Shown: positions 44,494-53,403 of the stretch, in pieces | Layout of the letters: the number at the start of each line of letters is the position of its first letter | Numbering within the stretch: the stretch's first letter is position 1 | Origin: Chloroflexi bacterium 54-19 | GTDB taxonomy: Bacteria > Chloroflexota > Chloroflexia > Chloroheliales > Chloroheliaceae | Assembly: GCA_001898225.1 (NCBI GenBank) | Contig: MKTJ01000036.1 | Location: 62,001-126,000 of the forward strand | Direction: 5' to 3' | DNA: 64,000 bases | Notes under the pieces: model-generated | The model's input: the letters and a program-made list of their open reading frames with translations, nothing else | The model's database searches: none | Told to the model about the DNA's origin: nothing | Made by a program: the position numbers and the translations under genes

Positions 44494-45597
44494 GTGACTA
44501 TTATACAGGTACATAAGTTGAGTGAAAATGTGAACGAAACCGCCAGTCTGCCAGTTTCTCTCAATATGCACGCGGTGCCGTTGGTCGAAGACCTGGACGG
44601 CCAGGTTAAACGTTGCCGGATTTGTAACTACCGTTGTGAACTTGCTCCTGGACAGTCAGGGGTTTGCGGGGTGCGCCTCAACCAGGGAGATACAATCCAG
44701 ACAACCAATTACGGCCTGGTGAGTAAGGCTGACCTGGAACGGATAGAAGACCGCAACTTTTATCATCTTTTTCCAGGCAGCCGGATTTTCACCCTGGGCG
44801 GTTACGGCCTGAACTTCCCGCCCACCCTTGAACAGGGCCGGTTCGTGGAACCACCTTCCGGCGGGAACAACCGCTTTTTGCCTCTCGAACGGCTGGCGCA
44901 CTTTACTATTGAACGCCAGTGCCGGGGAGTGGTTTTTGCCTTTAATGAGCCGACCATGTGGTTCGAGTATATTCTCGATGCCGCCAAAATTATCCGCGCC
45001 AACGGCATGTTTACGGCAATGGTCACGAATGGCTACATGACGCTGGAAGCGCTCGAAATGCTAGGTTACTACATGGATGGTGTCCTTATTGAGGTCAACG
45101 CCTTCCACGAACGCAGTTTCAACACGCTGACGGGACGCGATAATTTCCAAAAAGTGCTGGAAATCGCTCGTAGGGCTTTGTACAAATACAAATGCCATCT
45201 TGAAATCCAGACCCGTATCGTTCCCGGCGTAAACGAAAGCAACAGCGAAATGGAACTGCTGGCGACCTGGATAAAGCAGGGCCTGGGAGCGAATGTCCCC
45301 TGGCACCTCGTTGGCGGATTTCCAGGGGCAAGGCCCGAACTCGACCGGATAAAGGAAGTCGGCCTTAACTGCGGTCTGAACTATATTTATGTGAATGAAG
45401 GTACATCGGTGCCCGCCACCGAAGAACCACTCGCCGCAATCTTTGATAGCACCGTCAACGGCAACACTTATTGCTATCGCTGTCATAGCCTGGTGATTGA
45501 CCGGCATAACGAGGAGGTACGATTTTCGGGCCTCGAAAAAAATAAATGTAGCCTCTGCGGGGCCACCCTTTCGATTAACAATACGCTCTGGAAATAG
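44494..45597 (+). CDS. Homologue of AMMECR1/MEMO-associated radical SAM enzyme that lacks the SAM-cluster cysteines
   Basis: The 367-residue protein follows the AmmeMemoRadiSam pattern: an N-terminal cysteine set (Cys41, Cys44, Cys48, Cys58), YHLFPGSRIFTL, AFNEPTMWFEYILD, VTNGYM, GRDNFQKVLE, RIVPGVNES, VPWHLVGGFPG and a C-terminal zinc ribbon (Cys327, 330, 352, 355). Where relatives have GCNFRCKFCQ, this protein has GLNFPPTLEQ (105-114), so Leu106, Pro110 and Glu113 replace all three 4Fe-4S ligands. The rest is intact and no frameshift is seen, so it is probably a functional non-radical-SAM protein. The start is GTG 44494. The kinase operon follows 250 bases later. Confidence 0.85.
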   Translation: MTIIQVHKLSENVNETASLPVSLNMHAVPLVEDLDGQVKRCRICNYRCELAPGQSGVCGVRLNQGDTIQTTNYGLVSKADLERIEDRNFYHLFPGSRIFTLGGYGLNFPPTLEQGRFVEPPSGGNNRFLPLERLAHFTIERQCRGVVFAFNEPTMWFEYILDAAKIIRANGMFTAMVTNGYMTLEALEMLGYYMDGVLIEVNAFHERSFNTLTGRDNFQKVLEIARRALYKYKCHLEIQTRIVPGVNESNSEMELLATWIKQGLGANVPWHLVGGFPGARPELDRIKEVGLNCGLNYIYVNEGTSVPATEEPLAAIFDSTVNGNTYCYRCHSLVIDRHNEEVRFSGLEKNKCSLCGATLSINNTLWK

Positions 45598-45617
45598 GAC
45601 CCTTTAGTGGTTCGTTG

Positions 45618-45665
45618 AGCCTGAAAAATTAACTATCAGCCTATAAAAAATAGTTCAATTAGGCT
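45618..45665 (+). repeat. Interrupted stem-loop after the radical-SAM-like gene
   Basis: AGCCT (45618-45622) and AACTAT (45631-45636) pair in order with ATAGTT (45650-45655) and AGGCT (45661-45665). There is an internal mismatch region and only a short A/T tail, so it may be a weak terminator or RNA structure. Confidence 0.35.
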
Positions 45666-45847
45666 GAAAAATAAAGTTTCAAGCGAAATTGGTACTATTG
45701 CACAAGCCATGTTTGTAGCATATAATTCTGGCAAAATTACAACAGCGGCCTACCCTGGTTTCAACTGAAGCGATTTTGAGTGTAAAACCTGACTCATTAA
45801 GCCAAAAAAGTAACTTGCATAACCCTTTTAGCCGGTAAAAAATTAAA

Positions 45848-48049
45848 ATGATAATCAAGAAAATCGGTACCACAAATTTATCCAAACCAAACGATTCCGA
45901 GTCGGAACGGAACGATAAGAAGGATGAAACAACTTCCCTCGAAGCCCTGCGTAACAGCCTGGGCCCTGGGAACACCTTGCCCCGCGGCCAATTACTGGAA
46001 GGCCGTTACGAAATTGAACAGGTCATCGGCTACGGTGGTATGAGTACGGTCTATCGCGCCCGCGATATTCGTTTTGCTTCAACGGTGCGGGTTTGCGCTG
46101 TAAAAGAAATGTTTGATGTCTCGACCGACCCCAACGTGCGGCTGGACAAACTGAAACGCTTCGAGGAAGAAGCGAACTTCCTGGCGATGCTAAACCATCC
46201 TTCCATTCCAAAAATTTTCGATTTCTTTGCCGCCAACGACCGGCGTTATCTTGTCCTGGAATACATTGATGGCAAAAACCTCGAAAATGTGCTGGAAGAA
46301 CAGGGCACGCCTTTTGAAGAACAGCAGGTGCTGGAATGGGGTATCGCCCTTTGCGACGTTTTAGGTTATTTGCATAATCACAAGCCTAAACCGATTGTCT
46401 TCCGCGACATGAAACCTTCGAATATCATGCTTACCGGTACCAACCGCCTGGTCCTGATTGACTTCGGGATTGCCAAGACCTTCCAGGAAGACAAAAAAGG
46501 AACCATGATTGGTACGGAAGGCTATTCACCGCCCGAACAGTACAAAGGTTTGGCCCTCCCTGGCGGAGATATTTATGCCCTTGGTGCGACCCTCCACCAG
46601 TTGTTGACCAATTCCGACCCGCGTATGGAAGTGCCTTTCACATTTCACGAACGGTTGCCGCGCAGCAAAAACCCTAAAGTTTCGGCGGAAACCGAGGCGG
46701 TTATTATGAAGGCACTTGAATTCGATATTGCCAAACGCTGGCAGACCGTGGGTGAATTCCGCCAGGCCATGCTTAAAGTCCTTGAGGGCAAATTTAGCCA
46801 GTACCAGCAAACCGGCCCGGAAAGAAACGGGAACGGTAATGAAATTGGCCGCAACGCCGGGACCAGTAGCCTTAATCCGATAACCAGCAGCCTGGTGGCG
46901 GCACGCGGGGCCGGTATGACCGGCATTAATCCAACATCCCTTAACACACCAACCCAGGCGCCTGTACCCGTTGCTCGCCAGGAAACCATGACCAGCGGGG
47001 TTACCAACAGCCGGTTCCGCCAGACTGCTGTCGAGGAACCCGATACCCTGGTAGCTCCCGACAATTTGCCAATGGGTGAGCTTGTCTGGACTTTCGCCAG
47101 CGAGGAAGAAATCCGCAATAACGCCGTGGTCCATCACAATGTGGTCTATTTCGGTTCTTACGATAGCAACCTTTACGCTATTAACTCGGTTAATGGCGAG
47201 TTTTTGTGGAAAGCAGCCACGACCGGTGGCATATGTACCGTACCGGCCATTGCCGAAAGAGGTATTGTTATCGGTTCGGAAGACGGCACCCTGTATTCTT
47301 TCGATTTAGAGCAGGGCAACCAGATCTGGACCTTCCGCACAGGTGCCCATATTCGCAGTTCGGCCCGCTACTATACTCCCCTGGTATTTTTCGGTTCGGA
47401 CGACCAGCATATTTACTGCGTAGAGGCTCGCACCGGTCGGATGGTCTGGAAACAGCGCACCTGGGCCCCTGTCCGCAGCACCCCCACAGTTGCGGGCGGT
47501 ACAGTCTATGTAGGCAGCATGGACGGCCAGTTGTACGCCCTGGACGGCAATAACGGGAACGTCAAATCGAAGTTCAGGGCCCTCGAAGGGATTATCAGTT
47601 CGCCAACGGTCCACGACAACATGGTAATTTTCGGTTCACTCGATAACAACCTGTATTGCCTCGATACCAATACAAACTGGGTCCTCTGGAAATTCAAGAC
47701 CAATAGTTATGTAAATAGCTCGCCTTTATTCCACAACGGGAAAGTTTATGTAGGTTCGGTGGACGGGTATCTTTATTGCCTGGAAGCTAAAAATGGCCGG
47801 TTGGCCTGGAAATTTAACACGGGCAAACAGGTAACCAGTTCGCCCCGTATTGCCGATGGGGTGGTATATTTTGGCTGCGTGGACGGGAACCTTTACGCGC
47901 TTGACGCGGAAAAAGGTACTCCCCGCTGGTACTACCCTACGGAAGGACCAATAAGCGCATCGCCTGTTATAGATAACGGGCGGGTCTACATTGGGTCACT
48001 CGATTACAAAATGTATGCTCTGACCGCTCCGAGTTCTGAAAAAATTTAA
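45848..48049 (+). CDS. Soluble Ser/Thr protein kinase fused to a PQQ-type beta-propeller
   Basis: Residues about 50-310 of this 733-residue protein are a eukaryotic-type kinase: Gly loop GYGGMS (61-66), Lys86, catalytic FRD loop (185-187, Phe in the usual His place) and DFG (205-207). A 90-residue Asn/Thr/Pro linker follows with no membrane helix. The C-terminus has eight repeats of about 40 residues of the type YVGSxDGxLYALD...G...W, a PQQ-like propeller. Most bacterial kinases with a propeller sensor carry it outside the membrane, but this one looks entirely cytoplasmic. It leads an operon with phosphatase, VWA and FHA genes. Confidence 0.94.
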   Translation: MIIKKIGTTNLSKPNDSESERNDKKDETTSLEALRNSLGPGNTLPRGQLLEGRYEIEQVIGYGGMSTVYRARDIRFASTVRVCAVKEMFDVSTDPNVRLDKLKRFEEEANFLAMLNHPSIPKIFDFFAANDRRYLVLEYIDGKNLENVLEEQGTPFEEQQVLEWGIALCDVLGYLHNHKPKPIVFRDMKPSNIMLTGTNRLVLIDFGIAKTFQEDKKGTMIGTEGYSPPEQYKGLALPGGDIYALGATLHQLLTNSDPRMEVPFTFHERLPRSKNPKVSAETEAVIMKALEFDIAKRWQTVGEFRQAMLKVLEGKFSQYQQTGPERNGNGNEIGRNAGTSSLNPITSSLVAARGAGMTGINPTSLNTPTQAPVPVARQETMTSGVTNSRFRQTAVEEPDTLVAPDNLPMGELVWTFASEEEIRNNAVVHHNVVYFGSYDSNLYAINSVNGEFLWKAATTGGICTVPAIAERGIVIGSEDGTLYSFDLEQGNQIWTFRTGAHIRSSARYYTPLVFFGSDDQHIYCVEARTGRMVWKQRTWAPVRSTPTVAGGTVYVGSMDGQLYALDGNNGNVKSKFRALEGIISSPTVHDNMVIFGSLDNNLYCLDTNTNWVLWKFKTNSYVNSSPLFHNGKVYVGSVDGYLYCLEAKNGRLAWKFNTGKQVTSSPRIADGVVYFGCVDGNLYALDAEKGTPRWYYPTEGPISASPVIDNGRVYIGSLDYKMYALTAPSSEKI

Positions 48050-48102
48050 CTATCAGGCAAGAAAACTGCCATATCGCGCAACCAAAACTAAGGACGACCA
48101 AA

Positions 48103-49032
48103 ATGGATGAAAAACCCAAACGCCGGGCAAAACTGACCGGCGCCACCTCGCGGGGCAACAAAACCGTTGCCACCATTCAACCCGCTCCCGCCGAGGCGGC
48201 TTCACCGGTTAAACCCGTAACTGCTTCGCAACTGGTAGCCAACAAGGTCGAAATTGGGTTTTTGAGTAATGTAGGTAGTGTCAGAACAAATAACGAAGAT
48301 AGTTTTAGCGCCTTTACTGCCTCGGTCCCTCGCCTTAACAATGATGGGCCTGAACTGGTTTTCTCTTTCCTGGCTATCGCCGACGGGATGGGCGGGCACG
48401 AAAATGGGGAAATCGCCAGTAACATGGCCGTCCGCAAAATAAGCGAAGGAGTTTTGCGCGACTTTTATTTGCCGAGCATCGAGGGGCGCCAACCAGGGCG
48501 GGACGGTGAATCCCCCATCGAAACTCTCACTTTCTTGATGGATAACGCCAACCTGAGTATCTTACAGGAAAGCCAGCGTAACCGGACTTCTATGGGTACA
48601 ACCCTGACCTGCGCGGTTTTAATCGGGCAGACCGCCATTATCGGTCACGTTGGGGATAGCCGGATCTACGTCCTTGAAAAAAGCAGTAAAAAATTACGCC
48701 AGGTCAGCCACGACCATTCGGTCGTCCAACGCCTGGTGGAGATGGGCGCCCTTTCAGCGGAAGAAGCCCAGTATAGCCCCCAGCGCAGCGTCCTCTATAT
48801 GACGGTCGGCCAGAAACCCCAGATTGAACCCGATGTAGAGGTAGTATCCCTGGTCGATGCAAGCGCTATGCTGTTGTGCAGCGATGGACTTTGGGAATTA
48901 GTGGATGACCAGGTCATTGAAGAAGCGTTAAATAAGGCTGGTTCGGCAGCCCAGGCCTGTGAAAAGTTAGTCAACGCCGCTATTGAGGCTGGAGGGGTGG
49001 ATAACGTTACCGTAGTTATCGCTAAATTTTAG
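48103..49032 (+). CDS. PP2C-type Ser/Thr protein phosphatase
   Basis: This 309-residue protein has the PPM/PP2C motifs in order: VRTNNEDSF (metal Asp), IADGMGGHENGE, TTLTCAVLIG, GHVGDSRIYVL, CSDGLWELVDD and GGVDNVTVVI, so both metals can be bound. A basic 70-residue tail precedes the domain. It should reverse the phosphorylation made by the kinase 53 bases upstream. AAGGA precedes the ATG. No membrane helix is present. Confidence 0.95.
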   Translation: MDEKPKRRAKLTGATSRGNKTVATIQPAPAEAASPVKPVTASQLVANKVEIGFLSNVGSVRTNNEDSFSAFTASVPRLNNDGPELVFSFLAIADGMGGHENGEIASNMAVRKISEGVLRDFYLPSIEGRQPGRDGESPIETLTFLMDNANLSILQESQRNRTSMGTTLTCAVLIGQTAIIGHVGDSRIYVLEKSSKKLRQVSHDHSVVQRLVEMGALSAEEAQYSPQRSVLYMTVGQKPQIEPDVEVVSLVDASAMLLCSDGLWELVDDQVIEEALNKAGSAAQACEKLVNAAIEAGGVDNVTVVIAKF

Positions 49033-49097
49033 AGTCGAACGCCCCGGTACATTTTTGCTAAATTGGGTTGGGTCAAGGTAGTTCATGGAATTAAAAA

Positions 49098-50453
49098 ATG
49101 GAATCAGCTAAATTCGATGAAGTCCATCCCTTTACGGTACGAAAAGGAATGGACAATTCCAATGAGATGGGCCTGGTTCATTCAAACGAACATGCAACCC
49201 TGGACGAAGAATTCCTTTCGATTGATTATGTCCCGGCCTTCCAAATTTTTCCCTCCAGCCGTGAAAGCCAGGTAATTTATGTCCTGCTTAAAGTTGCGCT
49301 GGGTAAAGATCGCCGGTCCGCTCCTCGCACCCCGCTCAATATTGCGCTCGTCCTCGACCAGAGCAGTTCGATGCGCGGCGAAAAACTGTATGCCCTGAAA
49401 GCGGCAGCCCGCCGCCTTGTGGACGAATTGGCCCCTGGCGACTATTTTTCCCTGGTCAGTTTTAACGACCGGGCCACGGTAGTGGTTGGCTGCCAGAAAG
49501 TTACCTCTAAAGAAACCATAAAGCAGCATATCGACAGTATCGATGCCAGGGGTGGTACTGAACTGGCAAACGGCCTTTATACCGGAATCACCGAGATGAA
49601 AGGGGCGACCGAACACACCTCCCTGAACTTTTTGCTCCTCCTTACCGACGGCCAGACTTATGGCGACGCCGAACGCTGCATCCAGTTGGGCCAGGAAGCG
49701 TCCCGTCAGAAAATCACCATTCATGCGATGGGGGTAGGTATTGACTGGAACGAAGATTTGCTCGATACGGTGGTAAACCAGTGTGGCGGAAATACCGAGT
49801 ATATCGCCAGCGCCGACAAAATTATGTCAGTCTTTCTGAAGAAAATAAAAGACCTGCGCGATACGGTGACACCGGTCAGCAATTTACGGTTCGAACTGGC
49901 GCCCCAATTCCGGTTGAAACAAGTTCACCGGGTATCACCCCTTATTGCCGAACTACCCGCCCTGGATATTTCCAGCGATGCCGTGGAATATAACCTGGGA
50001 CAGTTGGCCTTACATACCCGTTACACTTTGCTGCTGGAAATGGTGGTATCTAACACGGTACCGGGTGTCTTGCCGGTCGGCAATGTCCGGTTGGCCTTCC
50101 AACCTGCCGGGACCGAAAACCCCAATATCCAGTTTAAAATGGCCCTGGGATTAAGCTTTTCCGAAAATACTGCCGGGATAACCATTGACCCGGAAGTGCG
50201 GAGCCTCATTGAAAAAGTTACAGCCTTCCGGTTACAGGCCAAAGCCTGGCAGGATATTGCCCAGGGCGATATAAAGAGCGGTACTCAACGCCTGACAGCG
50301 GTTTCGACCCGGTTGCTTAATATCGGGGAGAAAGAACTGGCGAACCAAGTTCTGCAAGAAATTCGCAACCTGGAACAGCGCGGCACGGTCAGCAGCGGCG
50401 GTCGCAAACGCATCAAATACGGTACAAGGGGCCTGGCTAACGAAACCGAGTAA
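49098..50453 (+). CDS. VWA-domain protein
   Basis: This 451-residue protein has a von Willebrand factor A domain at about 75-260 with a full metal site: LDQSSSMRG (DxSxS), a downstream Thr in GGTEL and LLLTDGQTYGD. It is followed by a beta-rich segment (about 265-375) and a helical C-terminus. There is no signal peptide or membrane helix, so it acts in the cytoplasm, probably as a protein-binding module of the kinase/phosphatase operon. ATG 49098 is used; a later Met is possible. Confidence 0.9.
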   Translation: MESAKFDEVHPFTVRKGMDNSNEMGLVHSNEHATLDEEFLSIDYVPAFQIFPSSRESQVIYVLLKVALGKDRRSAPRTPLNIALVLDQSSSMRGEKLYALKAAARRLVDELAPGDYFSLVSFNDRATVVVGCQKVTSKETIKQHIDSIDARGGTELANGLYTGITEMKGATEHTSLNFLLLLTDGQTYGDAERCIQLGQEASRQKITIHAMGVGIDWNEDLLDTVVNQCGGNTEYIASADKIMSVFLKKIKDLRDTVTPVSNLRFELAPQFRLKQVHRVSPLIAELPALDISSDAVEYNLGQLALHTRYTLLLEMVVSNTVPGVLPVGNVRLAFQPAGTENPNIQFKMALGLSFSENTAGITIDPEVRSLIEKVTAFRLQAKAWQDIAQGDIKSGTQRLTAVSTRLLNIGEKELANQVLQEIRNLEQRGTVSSGGRKRIKYGTRGLANETE

Positions 50454-50622
50454 TAATTTACCTGATTAAAAATTATTAGCGGTTTTTTCCGAAAGGTTTC
50501 ATTGATAATGAACCTGACAAGCTTTATAATTAAGTGAACATTTCTCAAATGTTAGAAGGACCCGGTCAAAAATTACAATTTAGGAAATCTACCAGCCTGG
50601 CAATTTCAAAAAGGATAGGGCT

Positions 50623-51318
50623 ATGATAGTTTGCCCCCATTGCAAAACTGAACAAATGACGGGAACAATGTTTTGTTCGGAGTGCGGCTGGGATTTGCAA
50701 ACTTCCGGCCCAAAAGGCCGTGAGTTTGACCTGGGCGAGCTTTTCTCTACCCCGCTGCCAGGAAGCCCGCCTGTTATGCCGGTCCCGCCAAACCCGGTGA
50801 CACGGCGCAATTCGACTACCCCCAAAAAACCATCCTTTACGCCCGAAGGGAAAGTCACAGGCCCCCCTCAGACGGATTACCCCGACCTTTCGGCGGTGAT
50901 GCCGTCTATCTTTTCGCCACCTGCGGTGCCGGTAACGCCCGCTGCTCCGGTGAGAAACGCGGTAAGCCGGTGGTACCCGGACATTAGCTTTATGGTGCTA
51001 AATACAGGGCGCATGATTGAAAGCCCCAAACACGACGAAGTTACCATCGGGCGCAGCGATAAAGCCCTCGATATTAACCCCGATATTGACCTGGCCCAGG
51101 ACAAAGGCGCGGAACTGGGTGTTAGTCGCCGCCATGCCCTCCTGACTTTCCAGGACGAGCAGGTCTTTTTGACAGACCTGGGCAGCACCAACCGGACTTT
51201 TATCAACCGGCGCCCTTTGATGAAGGGCCAACCCCAAAAATTGCACAACGGTGATGAAATTCGCCTTGGCAATATTATTTTGAAAACCATCTTCAAAGAG
51301 GAAAGTTCACTGGGCTAG
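50623..51318 (+). CDS. Zinc-ribbon and FHA-domain protein
   Basis: This 231-residue protein starts with a four-cysteine zinc ribbon (CPHCK ... FCSECG, residues 4-24), continues with a Pro-rich linker, and ends with an FHA domain (about 140-228): VTIGRSDKALDI, SRRHALLTF, LGSTNRTFINRR and NGDEIRLGN. FHA domains bind phosphothreonine, so this is a likely reader of the kinase product. AAAAGGA precedes the ATG. The gap to the VWA gene is 169 bases and may hold a promoter. Confidence 0.94.
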   Translation: MIVCPHCKTEQMTGTMFCSECGWDLQTSGPKGREFDLGELFSTPLPGSPPVMPVPPNPVTRRNSTTPKKPSFTPEGKVTGPPQTDYPDLSAVMPSIFSPPAVPVTPAAPVRNAVSRWYPDISFMVLNTGRMIESPKHDEVTIGRSDKALDINPDIDLAQDKGAELGVSRRHALLTFQDEQVFLTDLGSTNRTFINRRPLMKGQPQKLHNGDEIRLGNIILKTIFKEESSLG

Positions 51319-51396
51319 GGTTTTCCGGCTATCCCTACCGGACTGGCTACTGGCCCGTCCAGGCGGTTTTGTTGATTTACCAGAAGGAGTTTGTAC

Positions 51397-51645
51397 GTGC
51401 CAAAAACTGTTATTTTGCATATCCTGAACGAAGACCCTATCCTGGCGGACATGGAAGACCTGCCCGACCCTTCCTCAATCTATGTCTCTTGCAATAACCT
51501 GCGCAAACGCGATGGCAAACCGGTTAATTACCTGACCCCCGGCGCAAAAACCATTCTGTTTCCCTGGAGCCGGATTAACTTCATCGAGATTATGGTCAGC
51601 GCCGAGGAACGCCGCGAGGTTATTGACTTCTTCCGCGAGAGTTAA
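51397..51645 (+). CDS. Small conserved-looking protein of unknown function at the end of the kinase operon
   Basis: The start is GTG 51397, because AGAAGGAG (51382-51389) lies seven bases before it; the TTG at 51391 would be too close. The 82-residue product (MPKTVILHILNEDPILAD...) alternates short hydrophobic strands with polar turns, compatible with a small all-beta barrel, and ends in a charged helix (SAEERREVIDFFRES). No family is recognised. The gap from the FHA gene is 78 bases, so it probably belongs to the operon. Confidence 0.75.
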   Translation: MPKTVILHILNEDPILADMEDLPDPSSIYVSCNNLRKRDGKPVNYLTPGAKTILFPWSRINFIEIMVSAEERREVIDFFRES

Positions 51646-51681
51646 GTTCCCTTTTTAAAATATAAATAGCTATAAAATAAT

Positions 51682-51712
51682 GTAAGTCCACCCCGGTACT
51701 GGGTGGACTTAC
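51682..51712. terminator. Hairpin after the kinase operon
   Basis: GTAAGTCCACCC pairs perfectly over 12 bases with GGGTGGACTTAC around a 7-base loop. The following T run is short, so termination may be partial. Confidence 0.65.
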
Positions 51713-51929
51713 TGCTTTAGGTTGGTTAGTGTAGATAGGAGGTCTAAAAAAGAAAAAGTAAAATTTCTTTATCAACAAGCGCTTTGGGCGGGAAATTTCT
51801 TCGACTTTGTTCAGGTTTGGTGCGTTTAGCATTTCTTGTTGACAATAAAATAATAGCTCCGCATTATTTCATCTATGCGAAGCCATTGTTACATGAAAAT
51901 AAATTTTAGTTGGCTGTGTTACGCCAGGA

Positions 51930-52433
51930 TTAACTTGCTGCTTCTATCACCGTTTCTTCCGATTCGTTGCCGGTAATACTCCAACGGCTTTGCTTTTTTT
52001 GCTTGTTTTCAAGATAACGCCGGGCTCGCCCGTTGACGACATCTTTGGCGTTACGAATAGTCAGGGCCAGAAGTTCCTGGCTGTTGCGGCGGTCCTCAGC
52101 CTGTTCCGGTTTGGACAACTGGGTCGCAATCAGCTTGTTAATGACCATGTCGATTACCTGTAAGACTTCCTCGGTGATAGCCCGGTTGTTCCAACCGTCA
52201 TAAACGGGTGTAACCATCACGCTATCAACCACTTCCCGCAGGAGTTCCGGTTCAGGGGCTCCCTGGCGAGTAATTTCGGCCATCGCGTCAAAAAGACGAT
52301 AGAGCCGTTCCTCCAACTCCTCCTGGGCCAGGTCGGCATAACCCACCCCAAACATCACTTTGAGCGAGGTTGCCGCTTGATCGACCAATTTATCTTCGTA
52401 CTTCGAAATTAAGGTGGGTAAACTGGTTTCCAT
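51930..52433 (-). CDS. Hypothetical helical protein, 167 residues
   Basis: No family is recognised. The protein is predicted mostly alpha-helical and acidic in its first two thirds (LAQEELEERLYRLFDAMAEI) and basic near RARRYLENKQKKQSR. There is no signal peptide or membrane helix. AAAGGAG is 11 bases before the ATG. It is downstream of a Phd-type antitoxin gene and an HTH gene on the same strand, with gaps of 55 and 39 bases, so the three form a probable operon. Confidence 0.7.
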   Translation of the reverse strand: METSLPTLISKYEDKLVDQAATSLKVMFGVGYADLAQEELEERLYRLFDAMAEITRQGAPEPELLREVVDSVMVTPVYDGWNNRAITEEVLQVIDMVINKLIATQLSKPEQAEDRRNSQELLALTIRNAKDVVNGRARRYLENKQKKQSRWSITGNESEETVIEAAS

Positions 52434-52488
52434 CCTGGGTACGCTCCTTTGAGTACACTATCGTAACTATTAAAAATTAAGACTGAGC

Positions 52489-52884
52489 TTATTTAATAAT
52501 CCTGATACCAAGTTTGGCCGCCACGTCTTCTATTGAAGAACCTTCCCGGCCAGTGTTGGGGCGGGGCGGAGGGGTTTGACCGTCGGTTGGTGCGCCATTA
52601 GGTTGGACTTCCACGGTGGGACGGAGAATAGTCAGGTCGGGGAAGTCGGGCAAAATCGTATCGGAAAACTCCTGCTCAAGGTCACCGGCCCCGGTTTCGA
52701 TAAAATCCAGGGTATTAAGCAGTTCCAGCATTTGCATAATATCCCGGAACTTCTCCATGCTGAGCAAAACGGCGACTTCCTGGTTATTGCGTTCGATAAC
52801 AAAATGGGTTTGACCTGAATCAAGCTGGTCGAGGACAGTACCCAATTGCGACCTTAGTTCACTAACCGTTATTTTTTTTCCCAT
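52489..52884 (-). CDS. Phd/YefM-type antitoxin-like protein with C-terminal extension
   Basis: The N-terminal 55 residues of this 131-residue protein have the Phd/YefM fold: ITVSELRSQLGTVLDQLDSG, then FVIERNNQEVAVLLSMEKF. Such proteins bind DNA as dimers and neutralise a toxin through the C-terminus. Here the tail is long and ends in a Pro/Gly-rich and then VAAKLGIRII segment. No RelE, Doc or PIN-type toxin is adjacent; the flanking genes are a helical unknown and an HTH protein. An A8 run covers codons 2-4. Confidence 0.82.
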   Translation of the reverse strand: MGKKITVSELRSQLGTVLDQLDSGQTHFVIERNNQEVAVLLSMEKFRDIMQMLELLNTLDFIETGAGDLEQEFSDTILPDFPDLTILRPTVEVQPNGAPTDGQTPPPRPNTGREGSSIEDVAAKLGIRIIK

Positions 52885-52923
52885 AACTGTAGTACCTGCT
52901 AAATTGCCAATCTGGTAACCCGG

Positions 52924-53403
52924 TTAAGGGTTCTTGGAGCGCCGGACGGGTTCGACCTCATCCAGCACCTTGAGAAGGAGCTGTAACCGGTCAATCGTTT
53001 CCCTGGCAGTCTGGCGCTGGCGATTAAAGCTAACCAGATCGAGTTCATTGGCCCAGGCCCGCATCGCGGCTTCGTCTATTTCCGGCCACTTGGCATCCTG
53101 TTGCATTCTGAGCCGTAATTTGCGGACCGGGTCGTTGCGGTGGATTGTTTTAGGGTCGAGTGGAGCGGTATCCTGGGCGGGTTGGAGTTCGGCTGCAAGC
53201 TTTTCGACATCTTCTGTCCGTACAAACGGGTTACCGGGTTTGCCGCCGAAAGTGCGTAACCGGCCTTCTTCCACGAATTTCAATACGGCCAGGCGGTCGG
53301 TTTTTAACAGGGCAGCGGCTTCCACCGTGTCCATAAAGGCGAACCGGGGCCGGTTTGAAGGAATCGAAGTGGTTGGTTTGCTGCCAGGATTTTCGTTTGA
53401 CAT
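52924..53403 (-). CDS. Excisionase-type helix-turn-helix DNA-binding protein
   Basis: Residues about 22-70 of this 159-residue protein form a MerR/excisionase-like winged helix (DTVEAAALLKTDRLAVLKFVEEGRL, FVRTEDVEKLAAEL). The C-terminal half is helical and charged (FNRQRQTARETIDRLQLLLKVL). It leads the three-gene minus-strand operon and is divergent from comEC. No integrase or att site is near, so a regulatory role is more likely than recombination. Confidence 0.78.
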   Translation of the reverse strand: MSNENPGSKPTTSIPSNRPRFAFMDTVEAAALLKTDRLAVLKFVEEGRLRTFGGKPGNPFVRTEDVEKLAAELQPAQDTAPLDPKTIHRNDPVRKLRLRMQQDAKWPEIDEAAMRAWANELDLVSFNRQRQTARETIDRLQLLLKVLDEVEPVRRSKNP

